Source of the DNA: an uncultured Verrucomicrobiota bacterium
GTDB taxonomy: Bacteria > Verrucomicrobiota > Kiritimatiellia > RFP12 > UBA3636
Reading direction: 5' to 3'
DNA: 38,566 nucleotides
Assembly (NCBI GenBank): GCA_949285835.1
Contig: CASEAR010000069.1
Location: forward strand, 1 to 38,566
This document shows, piece by piece, positions 15,743-25,486 of the stretch. A program made the position numbers and the translations under genes. Below the pieces are notes generated by a model. It made no database searches and was not told the DNA's origin. It saw only the letters and a list, made by a program, of their open reading frames with translations. The first letter of the stretch is position 1. Each line of letters starts with the position of its first letter.

Positions 15743-18327
15743 ATCCTTTCAAGGATGAGCGAATGGTGTCCCGGGCCGACGGTTTCGTTTTCAAGGACTT
15801 CCGCGCCGCCAGTTACAGAAAATCCCTCTGGGATGACGATTCTTGCGGAAGTGTTGCAGGGGACAGCAAACTCCCATTTGTACACCCTGTTGTCTTTAGT
15901 TTCCCAGGAAGACTCGATTAGTCCGGAGAAAGATTCGAACGAAGCTTTTGCACGCGAAAGTCCTCCGCCCGGGTGCGGGGCAAGAATAAATTTTGCGAAT
16001 GCGGGGGCTTCTTCATCGGGGCGGATACCGCATATCGATTCATAAAACCATTCTGCCACTGCGCCGTATGCGTAGTGATTGAAGGAATTCATACCGGTGT
16101 CCCCGAAACCTTTTGTATCGGACCAGCTGTTCCAGCGTTCCCACATTGTTGTAGCCCCCTGGGTGACCGGATACAGCCATCCCGGATATGTGGTTTGTTT
16201 GAGGAGGGAATATGCTTCTTCGATGTATCCGAACTTCTCAAGGACACCCATCAGCAGCGGAGTCCCGACAAAACCTGTACTGAGATGATTTTTTCGGGTT
16301 ACGGTAATGTCATGCAGGAGCTCTTCTACCGTTTTTGATACTGCATTGTCCGGCACAAGATCAAAATGGAGCGCAAGAAGCATAGCAGTCTGTGATTTTT
16401 CGGAAATTTCGCCGTCGTTCGAGAAAAATTCCGCTATAAAGGCATTCTTTATGCGGGAGGCCAGATTTTCACGAGATTCTGCTTCTTCTGTTTTGCCGAT
16501 TATACGCGCGATCTTTGAAAGAAGTCTGGTCATTCCTGCGAGATAGGCTGTGCAAAGGAATCTATTTGAGATCGGGGCATCGATGTTAAGCCAGTCGCCG
16601 TACTTGGAATTGTCCACAATTAACCCGCCCGCATTTTTTATCTGCCAGTCGATCCAGTGGGCCATGTTCTCGTAATTGTCTGACAGGACACGCATATCGG
16701 CGTATTTCAGGAACATTGTCCATGGGCAAATTATCCCTGCATCAGCCCATGCGGTGGTAGGACGGTCTCCGATATACGGATCGGGAACATAATCAGTGAA
16801 ACATCCCTGCTGATCAAGATTCAGGTTGAGATCTTCAATCCATTTACGGTAAAACTCCGCTGCGAACATATTGTACGTGGCAGTGTTGATAAAGACCTGT
16901 GTGTCACCTGTCCAGCCATATCGTTCATCGCGTTGCGGGCAGTCCGTCGGAATGTCCAGGAAATTACTGCGATTCCCCCACACTATGTTGGAATAAAGCT
17001 TGTTAAGAAGCGGATCTGAACATTCAAAGGAGCCCGTGAATGGCAGGTCTGAGTGGATTACTTCAGCCTTGATGTCATCCGGGTTCAATTCTCCTGGCCA
17101 TCCGCTGATTTCAAGATACCTGAATCCATAGAAGGCGAAAATCGGTTCATAAACCTCGACTGTGTGCGCTCCTGTGGTGTATGTGGTCGTTGCGGCTGCT
17201 GTCCTCAGGTTTTCTGTGTACAGTGAGCCGTCTGAACGAAGCATTTCCCCGTGCTTTATTACGATTGTCAGTCCGGTCTGTGTATTCTTGAGTGTGAAGC
17301 GTTCTCGTCCGGCCAGATTTTGCCCAAAATCAACGATGTATGCGCCGTTTGGCCTTCGAGTTACAGAAACCGGGGAAAGCTCCTGTGTGCGTCTGACGTT
17401 CGCCCCGCGATGCCAGACGATTGAGACGTTTGGATTCACGATCAACGGGGCAGGGGCCCATCCGGTGTCGTTGTAATGAGGGTATTTCCATTTTTCGTCT
17501 TCACGGAACGCTTCGTATGTTTCTCCCATGTATATGTCGCTCATACGAAGCGCGGACTCATGGCCCTCGTATGAAGCGAGGGAGAATTTGTCATCCGTCC
17601 CTATTTCGTATGTTTCGCCGTTTTGGAGAGTAATTCTGAGCATGGCAATAACCGCGGGGAATTCTCCGTATGTCGGTCTACCCTCATGCCACTGTTTTGA
17701 GCACACTCCGCAGTACCATCCGTTGGCAAGACGCAGCGCCAGACAGTTTACATCGCTTCCGGAAATCATTTCCGTTACATCGTATGCCTGATACTGCACT
17801 CTGTTGTAGTAATCAGTCCATCCCGGTGTGAAAATGTTGTCAGAAACCCGTCGCCCGTTCAGAAAAGCCTCGTAAAGACCAAGCGCCGACACGTACAGTC
17901 TGGCCTTGGCAATGCTTCCGCGAGCTTCAAATTCCTTGCGGAAATTGTGCGTCGATCCCATAACTGCCGCGCCGTGCCTCCCCCGTATCCACTTGGCGGT
18001 CCAGGCGGAACCCAGAAATCCTGTCTCAAAAAAGTCGTCTCCAGAGGATGCGAACGCGCAGCCGCTTTCGTCTATTGAAGTTACAGTTATAAAGTATCTG
18101 GTAAATGGCTTAAGGCCGTCCCCGGAGTATTCTATCTGAACGGTGCTTTTGCTTTTTACAGTTCCGGAATCCCACACGGTTTCGCCGTGTTCTGATTTAA
18201 CAAGGATCCTTCTGGCAGACTGACCAGTCGAATCTCCTTCAAGCTTGTACGAAAACCTGGGATGTACATCATCCATGCCCAGTGGATTCTTCCTGTATTC
18301 GGTCCTAATGTCACGAATTGTAAGCAT
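15739..18327 (-). CDS. Alpha-L-rhamnosidase (GH78)
   Basis: 862 residues. It removes terminal alpha-L-rhamnose from plant, algal or bacterial glycans and glycosides. The N-terminal half is beta-sandwich (about 1-330, opening IRDIRTEYRKNPLGMD and carrying SAWTAKWIRG and SALGLYEAFLNG). The (alpha/alpha)6 catalytic barrel follows, with CPQRDERYGWTGD near 463-475 and TTMWERWNSW near 725, the regions that hold the catalytic acids of this family; SFNHYAYGAVAEW comes next. There is no signal peptide, so it probably acts on imported oligosaccharides. ATG has GGGAG seven bases upstream. It heads a minus-strand operon with the two DUF5672 genes, 52 bases after recR. Confidence 0.95.
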   Translation of the reverse strand: MLTIRDIRTEYRKNPLGMDDVHPRFSYKLEGDSTGQSARRILVKSEHGETVWDSGTVKSKSTVQIEYSGDGLKPFTRYFITVTSIDESGCAFASSGDDFFETGFLGSAWTAKWIRGRHGAAVMGSTHNFRKEFEARGSIAKARLYVSALGLYEAFLNGRRVSDNIFTPGWTDYYNRVQYQAYDVTEMISGSDVNCLALRLANGWYCGVCSKQWHEGRPTYGEFPAVIAMLRITLQNGETYEIGTDDKFSLASYEGHESALRMSDIYMGETYEAFREDEKWKYPHYNDTGWAPAPLIVNPNVSIVWHRGANVRRTQELSPVSVTRRPNGAYIVDFGQNLAGRERFTLKNTQTGLTIVIKHGEMLRSDGSLYTENLRTAAATTTYTTGAHTVEVYEPIFAFYGFRYLEISGWPGELNPDDIKAEVIHSDLPFTGSFECSDPLLNKLYSNIVWGNRSNFLDIPTDCPQRDERYGWTGDTQVFINTATYNMFAAEFYRKWIEDLNLNLDQQGCFTDYVPDPYIGDRPTTAWADAGIICPWTMFLKYADMRVLSDNYENMAHWIDWQIKNAGGLIVDNSKYGDWLNIDAPISNRFLCTAYLAGMTRLLSKIARIIGKTEEAESRENLASRIKNAFIAEFFSNDGEISEKSQTAMLLALHFDLVPDNAVSKTVEELLHDITVTRKNHLSTGFVGTPLLMGVLEKFGYIEEAYSLLKQTTYPGWLYPVTQGATTMWERWNSWSDTKGFGDTGMNSFNHYAYGAVAEWFYESICGIRPDEEAPAFAKFILAPHPGGGLSRAKASFESFSGLIESSWETKDNRVYKWEFAVPCNTSARIVIPEGFSVTGGAEVLENETVGPGHHSLILERI

Positions 18328-18379
18328 ATGAAATCTCCCGCAGTAGTTTTATAAATATTTTCCCGGTCGGGGAAGTCTG

Positions 18380-18985
18380 TTAATTATTGCTGATTTTTTG
18401 TCTGTTGCCGATTGCCCGGCTGAGGGTAATGGGGTCAGAATACGATATAGCGCTGTCCGCAGGGAGCCCGAAAGCAATTCTTGAAAAAACAATTTCCGAG
18501 CCTGAAAGTTGTTCCGAGATGTACGATGCCGTAGCTTCGCTTTCAATATCGGTGCCGAGGGCAAAAATTACCTCATGCACATGGTTGGACGCTATGCGAT
18601 GCAAAAGCTCATCGATCCTTATGTCTTCCGGACGAACGCCGGACATAGGCGAAATGCGTCCGTTCAGGGAATGATAAAGCCCGTGGAAGGCTCCGGAGCG
18701 CTCTATGTGAACGATGTCGTCAGGGTCTTCGACGACGCATATTACGCCGGAATCTCGAGATGGGTCAGTGCATAACGCACACGGGTTTTCGTCTTTGATT
18801 GTGATGGCTCCGCACGATACACATACGGCGATCTCCCGCTGTGCGCGTCCCACCGCCTCCACGATTGGGTCGAGCAGAACGTCCCTGCGGCGCACCATTG
18901 CCAGAGCGATGCGCTCCGCAGAGCGTCTTCCGATTCCCGGGAGGCGTGAAAGTGCGCGTACGAGCTGATCAAACGGAGCTACCAT
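18380..18985 (-). CDS. recR: Recombination protein RecR
   Basis: 201 residues, the usual length. It works with RecF/RecO to load RecA on gapped DNA. Helix-hairpin-helix near the start (SRLPGIGRRSAERIA, 13-27); zinc finger Cys55, Cys58, Cys69, Cys72; Toprim domain with VVEDPDDI (Glu86) and the FHGLYHSLNG-RISPM signature. It is last in dnaX-ybaB-recR, ten bases after ybaB. A stop codon lies directly before the ATG, so the start cannot move upstream; its ribosome site is weak, and it probably relies on coupling. A small hairpin (TTCCC/GGGAA) just downstream may be a weak terminator. Confidence 0.97.
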   Translation of the reverse strand: MVAPFDQLVRALSRLPGIGRRSAERIALAMVRRRDVLLDPIVEAVGRAQREIAVCVSCGAITIKDENPCALCTDPSRDSGVICVVEDPDDIVHIERSGAFHGLYHSLNGRISPMSGVRPEDIRIDELLHRIASNHVHEVIFALGTDIESEATASYISEQLSGSEIVFSRIAFGLPADSAISYSDPITLSRAIGNRQKISNN

Positions 18986-18995
18986 TTATGAAGAA

Positions 18996-19319
18996 TTACT
19001 TTCCGAACATGCTTCCAAGAGCCCCGAGCCCGCCATTATCTTTGAGCATCTGCTGCGTCATTTCTGCCGTGTGTTTTTTTACAAGCGAAAGGGCTTTGTT
19101 GGTGTTTTCCGAAATTGTGCGCTCCAACTTTTCTATTCTCGTAATGTCTATGACTTCCGGATTGATTTTGACTGAGACAACTGTCATATCGCCGCGAGCG
19201 GTAACTTTAACTCCGGAATTCTCGTATTCTTCTGTCACGCTCTCAAGTTCCTTCTGAACTTTTTTCATTTGCGAGCGCATCTCCATAAGCTGTTTAGCCT
19301 GCTGAAACATATTTGACAT
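18996..19319 (-). CDS. YbaB/EbfC nucleoid-associated protein
   Basis: 107 residues. A small dimeric DNA-binding protein. Heptad-like helix MFQQAKQLMEMRSQMKKVQKE, then the conserved VTARGDMTVVSVKINPEV strand region and a C-terminal helix ending in a Gly/Met-rich tail (GGLGALGSMFGK), all typical of the family. The ATG has AAGGA seven bases before it. It sits between dnaX and recR, the classical arrangement in many bacteria, 30 bases after dnaX. Confidence 0.95.
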   Translation of the reverse strand: MSNMFQQAKQLMEMRSQMKKVQKELESVTEEYENSGVKVTARGDMTVVSVKINPEVIDITRIEKLERTISENTNKALSLVKKHTAEMTQQMLKDNGGLGALGSMFGK

Positions 19320-19349
19320 CTTCTTATCCTTCTTGTTTGCTGCTTTATG

Positions 19350-20855
19350 TTATCGTGGGTGAGTTATGTCTATTATCTTTCCGTTAAGCATTTTCACGGC
19401 CTTTTCCACGGAAGGCTCGTGTATAATCTCGCTGTTTGGACGAAAACGTACTGGCGGAACCGTTTCAGGCACTGCAATACCGCTTGTTTTGCAGTCCGGG
19501 TCTGCGTTTTCGTCTTCGCTTTCGTAATCGTTGACGTAATCGCTGTCAGGTGCGTCTGCGCTGCCGTCGTCATCTTCAATGCCGTTGTCCTGGAAGTCTC
19601 CGGTCTGCTCTTTAATTGTGTTTGGTTCAGTTGGCAAAGTTACCGCAGCTTCTTCGGGACGGGGAACGGGGGCTGTACCTGAACTTTCTGCTGATTCGCA
19701 GGAAATTGATGTACTGAGTTCATTAAGCCGCTTCAAAATTTCTTCCAAATCGACAAGCCCTGATGCGGACTTCGCACATCTTATCAAAACTGTTTCTGTA
19801 AGCGTGCGCGGGGAAAGCGACAGCCGGAGCCTGTTTTCAAGTTCAATAAGCTGCTCCATTACTGAGAGGACGGCAGCTGCTCCGGCTATAGCGGCCTGAT
19901 TTTTTATTGTTTCTCTGCGATTTTGAGCAATGTCGATGAAAGACGGAGAGTCTCCCCCTAAATGTATGCACACGAGCACGTTTCTGAAATGTTCGATCAA
20001 TTCTATGGCAAGCCTGCGCAGGTCTTTGCCTGAGTTGTCCAAGTCTCGTATATATCCGAGAATGGAAACAATATCGCCTCTGAGTATGGACTCTGCAAGC
20101 TTCTCTATGGTGTCTCTGGACACAAGACCGAAAACGCCAAGAACGTCCTCTTCCGCGATCTTTGATCCAGTAAACGAAATTATCTGGTCAAGTGCAGATT
20201 CCGCGTCGCGCATTCCTCCATCAGCCATCCTGGCAAGGGCGAAAACAGCATCATCACTTATTTCAATGCCCTCAGATTCCGATATCTTTCGCAATTGTCC
20301 GGCTATTTCCGAAATTGTGAGACGCCGCAGATCAAAGCGCTGACATCTTGAAACAATCGTTCCTATAACCTTGTCCGGCTCAGTTGTGGCGAAGATAAAC
20401 TTTACATGCGGCGGTGGTTCTTCGAGTGTTTTCAGCAGGGCGTTGAACGCGGCGGCGGACAACATGTGCACTTCGTCTATATAGAAAATACGGAATTTGC
20501 CTGACGCCGGCATGAAATTTACCGAGTTCAGAATTTTTTCGTGAACATCGTCGACAGAATTGTTCGATGCTCCGTCTATTTCTACAACATCCAAACTTGA
20601 ACCGCGCTCTATTTCCGTGCAGTTGTCGCACTTGCAGCATGGGGTTACCGTAGGGCCGTACTTGCAGTTAAGGGACTTTGCGAAAATTCTGGCAAGAGTG
20701 GTTTTCCCGGTGCCGCGCGGACCGCAAAGCAGGTACGCCTGCGCGATGCGTCCGCTCTCTATCGCGTTGCGCATTGTCCTTACGACATGTTCCTGTCCGA
20801 CTACTGATTCAAAAGTTTGTGGTCGCCATTTTCTGGCTATTACTTCGTACGCCAT
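19350..20855 (-). CDS. dnaX: DNA polymerase III subunit gamma/tau
   Basis: 501 residues. ATPase of the clamp loader. Walker A GPRGTGKT (45-52); zinc-binding Cys64, Cys73, Cys76, Cys79; Walker B IDEVHML (about 126-132); sensor region FATTEPDKVIGTIVSRCQRF with the SRC arginine finger near 169-171; clamp-loader lid and collar to about 370. The tail from about 385 is acidic and low in complexity (a DDDGS and a YESEDENAD stretch), with no clear tau domain IV/V and no obvious slippery heptamer. ATG 20855 is preferred over GTG 20861 because GGAG sits five bases before it and overlaps the GTG. It is transcribed from its own promoter. Confidence 0.96.
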   Translation of the reverse strand: MAYEVIARKWRPQTFESVVGQEHVVRTMRNAIESGRIAQAYLLCGPRGTGKTTLARIFAKSLNCKYGPTVTPCCKCDNCTEIERGSSLDVVEIDGASNNSVDDVHEKILNSVNFMPASGKFRIFYIDEVHMLSAAAFNALLKTLEEPPPHVKFIFATTEPDKVIGTIVSRCQRFDLRRLTISEIAGQLRKISESEGIEISDDAVFALARMADGGMRDAESALDQIISFTGSKIAEEDVLGVFGLVSRDTIEKLAESILRGDIVSILGYIRDLDNSGKDLRRLAIELIEHFRNVLVCIHLGGDSPSFIDIAQNRRETIKNQAAIAGAAAVLSVMEQLIELENRLRLSLSPRTLTETVLIRCAKSASGLVDLEEILKRLNELSTSISCESAESSGTAPVPRPEEAAVTLPTEPNTIKEQTGDFQDNGIEDDDGSADAPDSDYVNDYESEDENADPDCKTSGIAVPETVPPVRFRPNSEIIHEPSVEKAVKMLNGKIIDITHPR

Positions 20856-20884
20856 CTGCACTCCGGTTTTGCTTCTGTACCCTC

Positions 20885-20913
20885 ATTATACACGCTGCGG
20901 AGAATGAACTCAA
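20885..20913 (-). promoter_or_regulatory. Promoter of dnaX-ybaB-recR
   Basis: On the minus strand TTGAGT (20913-20908), a 17-base spacer and a perfect TATAAT (20890-20885), about 30 bases before the dnaX ATG. It lies just beyond the parC terminator hairpin. Confidence 0.8.
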
Positions 20914-20918
20914 ACGTT

Positions 20919-20937
20919 AACCGCCGATCCGGCGGGT
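20919..20937 (-). terminator. Hairpin between parC and dnaX
   Basis: CCGCCG (20921-20926), a three-base loop and CGGCGG (20930-20935), 19 bases after the parC stop. Read on the minus strand it is followed by a T-containing but not pure-T tail, so it is a moderate terminator; on the plus strand GTTTT follows. Confidence 0.5.
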
Positions 20938-20953
20938 TTTGAGGCGAAAAGCC

Positions 20954-23302
20954 TTAGAAAAGTCCGCCTTTGTCTGTTGCGGCCTTCTCGTCCCACCACT
21001 TTGGAGCGTCTGCAGCGCACGAAATATGAAGTATCGGTTTTGCCGTTATTTGTTTGCCTCTTGCTTTTACTCCCTTGACAGCCACCTCTTTTTCCGGATT
21101 GAATACTTTCTGAACTATTTTTTGCCCTTTTGCCGGTTTGTAACGGATTCGTATTGTCTCCGGCGTTCCTTCTGCGAACAATATAATTTCTCCTTTTTCA
21201 GGCAGCAGAGAATAGTCTCTGTTCATTATAATGCCGCCGAATGCAAATCTTTTAAGGCAGGTGAACGGGTATTCCTTTTCCGTGTAGACGGCAGTGTATA
21301 TTTTGCTGCGGTCGTATACGGCCGCGTAGAGCATGTTGCGGTCAACAAACAATTTTTCCGGGACCGGAATAAGGCGGTATTTCCCATCGGGCCATACCAC
21401 AATTATTTTGTCCAGAGATGAACACTTAAACATTTCCGCTCCAGTCTTCACGGAATGCCCGAGAAATCCCGTTTCGGAATCGTAGCACACGGAACATTCA
21501 GACGAGGTGATTTCCCTGACCGCGATTGCATTAAACGTCGTGACTTCCGTAAGTCTGGGGAACTGTTCCACCAGGATTCGTTCCTGTGTTTGCCGTTTTT
21601 TTCGTCCGGATGCGGTCTTTTTGGCTGTCGTTCCGCTTTTCCCCTTAGGGGTTTTCTCTGGAGGAGCTTCTTCCGCAGGAACCTCCTTCTCAACGTACTT
21701 GTATTTTTTTATAAGTCCCTTTATGTACTCGACGGTATATGCCTTGATCGCTCCAAGATTTTTTTCCACGGTATCAAGTTCGGCTGCAATTTCGTCCAGC
21801 TCGTTTCTGTTCTTCTCCATGTCGTAGAGAGAAATCCTGCGAATCTGCACAGCAAGCAGCATTTCGATGTCATCGTCTGTGACATCACGGAAAAGCCTGT
21901 CTCTGAAAGGAACGAATCCGATTCGAATTTCCTGCTGGATTTGTTCGTATGAGGAACACTTCTCAATGCGTTTGTATATACGTTCCTCTATAAAAATTTG
22001 TATGAGCGTTTTTTTCTGGCGAGAGTCCTCGAGTTCCTCTTTTCGTATCTCAAGCTCTCTTTTGAGAAGCCGTGTAAGCTGTGCCACGTTTGTCTTCAGG
22101 ACTTCTGATACAGTGGTTTCTTTCGGACGGTTGTTTTCGATCACAACCATACTTGCGGTGACGGAATCTTCACACCTTGTGAAGGCATACAGAGCCTTTA
22201 TGGCTTTTTCCGGGGTTGTTCCGGAGGAGAGAGTGAGTATTATTTCTACATGGTCGGAAGTAGAATCCTGAATTGACTTTACCGGAACTTTCTTTCGTCT
22301 TGCGGCGTCGGCAATCGAATTTATCAGAGCATCGGATGTTACCCCGAACGGCAGTTCTGTAATTACTATCGTGTTTTGGGAAACAGCGTTCATCCTTGCG
22401 CGCGTTTTTACACGTCCGTTGCCGTCGTTGTATTCAGACACATCGATCAGTCCTCCGGTCTGGAAATCTGGGAGGATGTCGAAAGGTTTGCCGTTTATGA
22501 TGTTGATTTCCGCCTCGAGCAGCTCAATGAAATTATGCGTCAGGATTTTTGTGGAAAGTCCTACAGCAATACCCTCCGCTCCAAGCATTAAGAGCAACGG
22601 CAGTTTAGACGGCAGGAGAACAGGCTCCATATTCCTTCCGTCGTAACTCGGGATAAACTCTGTCGTCTTTTTATTGAAAATTTCATTTCTGGCCAGATCT
22701 GTCAGCCGACATTCTATGTACCTCGCAGCGGCAGATTCGTCTCCCGTATAAATGTTTCCGAAATTTCCCTGTCCCTCAATCAAATATCGTTTATTTTCCA
22801 GAGTAACGAGCGCTTCCTTTATCGATGCATCGCCGTGCGGGTGATAGAACATGGTGCGTCCGACGACTGTTGCCACTTTTATGAATCTGCCGTCGTCCAT
22901 TTCGTGCAGTGTATGCAGAATTCTCCTCTGCACGGGTTTGAGGCCATCTTCAACTGTCGGGATGGCGCGTGAGCAGATGGTGTACGACGCAAACCGCAGA
23001 AAATTGTCGTCCATGACCCTTGCTACCGGGCCGTTGTTGAGCGGGTTGAAAGTTTTTCCCGCAGCCGTTTCTGTTCCCAATTCCTGCTCTTGATCCAATG
23101 GTTCATCGTTTTCCAGCACGTCCCGGTCTGCGGCTGCAGGCAAACTCTCTGCGTTGGACGTTTCTGCATTGCCGGACAGCACGTCTTCGCGCGCATTTGC
23201 GGCACTCGGCGCAGTTGGGACAGTATTGCCGTCGCTGTCTATGAAGAAAAGTTCCGGATAAATGCGTGATGGAGGGATATCGGATTCGTTGTCGTTTTTC
23301 AT
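20954..23302 (-). CDS. parC: Topoisomerase IV/gyrase subunit A (ParC type)
   Basis: 782 residues. The DNA-cleaving subunit of a type IIA topoisomerase. The breakage-reunion domain starts near residue 95 (DDNFLRFASYTICSRAIPTVEDGLKPVQRRIL) and has the catalytic Tyr195 in AAARYIECRLT. A coiled-coil gate region follows (about 410-530), then a Lys/Ala/Pro-rich linker near 540-570 (KTPKGKSGTTAKK) and a C-terminal beta domain. Residues 1-94 are an acidic, poorly conserved extension not found in E. coli ParC. I cannot see a clear gyrase box (QRRGGKG type), which favours ParC over GyrA. Its ATG overlaps the parE stop by four bases. Confidence 0.9.
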   Translation of the reverse strand: MKNDNESDIPPSRIYPELFFIDSDGNTVPTAPSAANAREDVLSGNAETSNAESLPAAADRDVLENDEPLDQEQELGTETAAGKTFNPLNNGPVARVMDDNFLRFASYTICSRAIPTVEDGLKPVQRRILHTLHEMDDGRFIKVATVVGRTMFYHPHGDASIKEALVTLENKRYLIEGQGNFGNIYTGDESAAARYIECRLTDLARNEIFNKKTTEFIPSYDGRNMEPVLLPSKLPLLLMLGAEGIAVGLSTKILTHNFIELLEAEINIINGKPFDILPDFQTGGLIDVSEYNDGNGRVKTRARMNAVSQNTIVITELPFGVTSDALINSIADAARRKKVPVKSIQDSTSDHVEIILTLSSGTTPEKAIKALYAFTRCEDSVTASMVVIENNRPKETTVSEVLKTNVAQLTRLLKRELEIRKEELEDSRQKKTLIQIFIEERIYKRIEKCSSYEQIQQEIRIGFVPFRDRLFRDVTDDDIEMLLAVQIRRISLYDMEKNRNELDEIAAELDTVEKNLGAIKAYTVEYIKGLIKKYKYVEKEVPAEEAPPEKTPKGKSGTTAKKTASGRKKRQTQERILVEQFPRLTEVTTFNAIAVREITSSECSVCYDSETGFLGHSVKTGAEMFKCSSLDKIIVVWPDGKYRLIPVPEKLFVDRNMLYAAVYDRSKIYTAVYTEKEYPFTCLKRFAFGGIIMNRDYSLLPEKGEIILFAEGTPETIRIRYKPAKGQKIVQKVFNPEKEVAVKGVKARGKQITAKPILHISCAADAPKWWDEKAATDKGGLF

Positions 23303-25125
23303 GTCAGATCCTCCGCATCTACAATCAAGTTGTCCATTATGTATTGTCTGCGTTCCTTTGTATTCGCACCCATGTAAAAGCTTATGGTATCCATGAGTCG
23401 CAAATCATGGGAAACATCCACTGGCGTCAGCCGCATGTTTTCCCCGATGAACGCTTTAAATTCGTCCTTGGAAATTTCTCCCAGTCCTTTGAACCTTGTT
23501 ATTTCCGCCGCAGCGCCGCATTGCTTTAACGCATTTTCCTTCTCCTCATCAGTATAGCAGTAGAACGTGCTTCGCGCCTTTTTCGGGTTTCTTACCCTGA
23601 AAAGCGGCGTCTCCAGGATAAACAAGTGATTTTCTTTAACCAGTCCTTCAAAAAAGCGCATGAAATAAGTAAGCATAAGGTTCCTGATGTGGAGGCCGTC
23701 TACATCGGCATCCGTGGCGAGTATGACCTTTTGATATCTAAGGTTGTTTATGGACTCTTCGATGTCAAGAGCTCTCATCAGGTTGTACAGCTCAGCATTT
23801 TTGTATATTGCATTGCGTTTCTGGTCGCAGGTATTGAGTGGTTTCCCCCTGAGGGAGAATACAGCCTGCACCTCGGGGTTCCTGCTGCTTGTCAGCGTCC
23901 CTGCGGCGGAAAGTCCCTCGCATATGAATATCATTGTGTCAGTACCTTTGCCTTTTGCTCTTTCCAGATGACGCTTGCAGTCTCGCAGCTGCGGTATTCT
24001 TATGGATACGGATCTCGATCTTTCTCTGGCAGTCTTCTTTACTGAATTCAGCTCTTGTCGGAGCTTGCGGGTGTCTTCGATTTTTTCAATTACTTTTGCC
24101 GCAACCTGCGGGTTGCGGCTCAGCATCTCAAAGATGTCCTGTTTTATGCGAGATACAAGATCGGAACGTATTTCCTGATTTGTAAGTTTTATTTTTGTCT
24201 GCGATTCAAAAACGGGATCTTTGAGTTTTATTGCGACAGCACCTACCAATCCCTCGCGGACATCGTCCCCATCAAATTTGGACTTTGGCGAATACTCGTT
24301 TATGCCTTTGAGAATACCTTCACGGAAAGCTGATAAATGGGTGCCGCCTTCGATCGTGTATTGCCCGTTTACAAAAGAGAAATACTCTTCTGAGAATCGG
24401 TTTGTGTGTGTGAAGACAAATTCAAGCGATTTTGTTCTAAGGTGAAAGGGTGGATATATTTTTTCGAATTGGACTTCTTCGTTTATCAAATCTAAAAGCC
24501 CGTTGTCCGTCCGAATGGTTTCCCCATTGAAAGATATTGAGAGCCCTGAGTTCAGATACGCATAGAAACGGATGCGCCTTTCGACGAATTCCTGATTGAA
24601 TGTGTAGTTTTTGAATATTGCTGCGTCCGGAACGAACGATATGGCCGTCCCGTTCCGTTCTCTGGTCTCTCCGTTGTCTGTCTCCTTGAGAACGCCGCTT
24701 TCAAAAGCCGCCCGCACGAACTGCCCGTTCCTCACAGATTTGACTTCGAACTCGGATGAGAGCGCGTTTACAGCCTTGGTACCGACACCGTTCATTCCGG
24801 CAGAAAAGAGGAAAACGTCGTCGTTGAACTTCCCCCCCGTGTTTATTCTGGAAACGCATTCAACTACTTTACCCAAAGGTATTCCGCGTCCGTAGTCTCT
24901 GACAGTAACACGTCCATTGTTCAAGGTAATGTTGACTTTGTTCCCAAATCCGGATATGAATTCGTCCACCGCGTTGTCTATAACTTCCTTCAGCAGTATG
25001 TATATACCGTCGTTATAATCTGACCCGTCGCCGATCCGTCCAATGTACATTCCGGGACGAAGCCTGATGTGCTCCAGCGGATCGAGTTCCAAGATTTTTG
25101 ACTCATCGTAGTTTTGCAATGCCAT
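23299..25125 (-). CDS. parE: Topoisomerase IV/gyrase subunit B (ParE type)
   Basis: 608 residues. ATPase subunit partnering the gene just downstream. GHKL site: EVIDNAVDEF (Glu47, Asn51, Asp54), DYGRGIPLG (Asp78) and AGMNGVGTKAVNALS (about 109-123), a variant of the usual GLHGVG loop also seen in Bacteroidetes ParE. The Toprim region has FICEGLSAAG, LRGKPLN, ATDADVDGLHI and RFKGLGEISKDEF. The frame continues upstream to 25257, but ATG 25125 is chosen because MALQNYDESKILELDPLEHIRLRPGMYIG is the conserved N-terminus. Assignment as ParE rather than GyrB rests on size and the Bacteroidetes-like motif. Confidence 0.92.
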   Translation of the reverse strand: MALQNYDESKILELDPLEHIRLRPGMYIGRIGDGSDYNDGIYILLKEVIDNAVDEFISGFGNKVNITLNNGRVTVRDYGRGIPLGKVVECVSRINTGGKFNDDVFLFSAGMNGVGTKAVNALSSEFEVKSVRNGQFVRAAFESGVLKETDNGETRERNGTAISFVPDAAIFKNYTFNQEFVERRIRFYAYLNSGLSISFNGETIRTDNGLLDLINEEVQFEKIYPPFHLRTKSLEFVFTHTNRFSEEYFSFVNGQYTIEGGTHLSAFREGILKGINEYSPKSKFDGDDVREGLVGAVAIKLKDPVFESQTKIKLTNQEIRSDLVSRIKQDIFEMLSRNPQVAAKVIEKIEDTRKLRQELNSVKKTARERSRSVSIRIPQLRDCKRHLERAKGKGTDTMIFICEGLSAAGTLTSSRNPEVQAVFSLRGKPLNTCDQKRNAIYKNAELYNLMRALDIEESINNLRYQKVILATDADVDGLHIRNLMLTYFMRFFEGLVKENHLFILETPLFRVRNPKKARSTFYCYTDEEKENALKQCGAAAEITRFKGLGEISKDEFKAFIGENMRLTPVDVSHDLRLMDTISFYMGANTKERRQYIMDNLIVDAEDLT

Positions 25126-25213
25126 AATTTTCCGGTACCCAGCAATAAAAAATACAAAAATTGCACGTGCGTACTGCATTCTAAACCGCATAGCGCACGA
25201 CATGAATCCATCT

Positions 25214-25242
25214 ACTATATCAAAATTCCGGCGAAATGAGAA
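25214..25242 (-). promoter_or_regulatory. Candidate promoter of parE-parC
   Basis: On the minus strand TTCTCA (25242-25237), a 17-base spacer and TATAGT (25219-25214), with TGA as extended -10. It predicts a leader of about 80 bases. Confidence 0.45.
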
Positions 25243-25486
25243 CCGTGTACCAAACATTTCGCATGCGCGTGCACGCTGCGTCGTAAAAACGGATACCGAA
25301 CGAAAAAAGCTTTAGGACTTTGTCGTGCAGGGAATATGGGAAAAGTCGTGCGTAGAAAGCTGCAGAATGCAAGTTTTATACCGGCAAGGACAAAAGGTTA
25401 ATGCAAAATCAAACCATAACGCAGTCTCTCGGATGTGGTAAACTTCAGTCAACACAGATGCTACAAGTCTTTTGTGTATCGGATAA

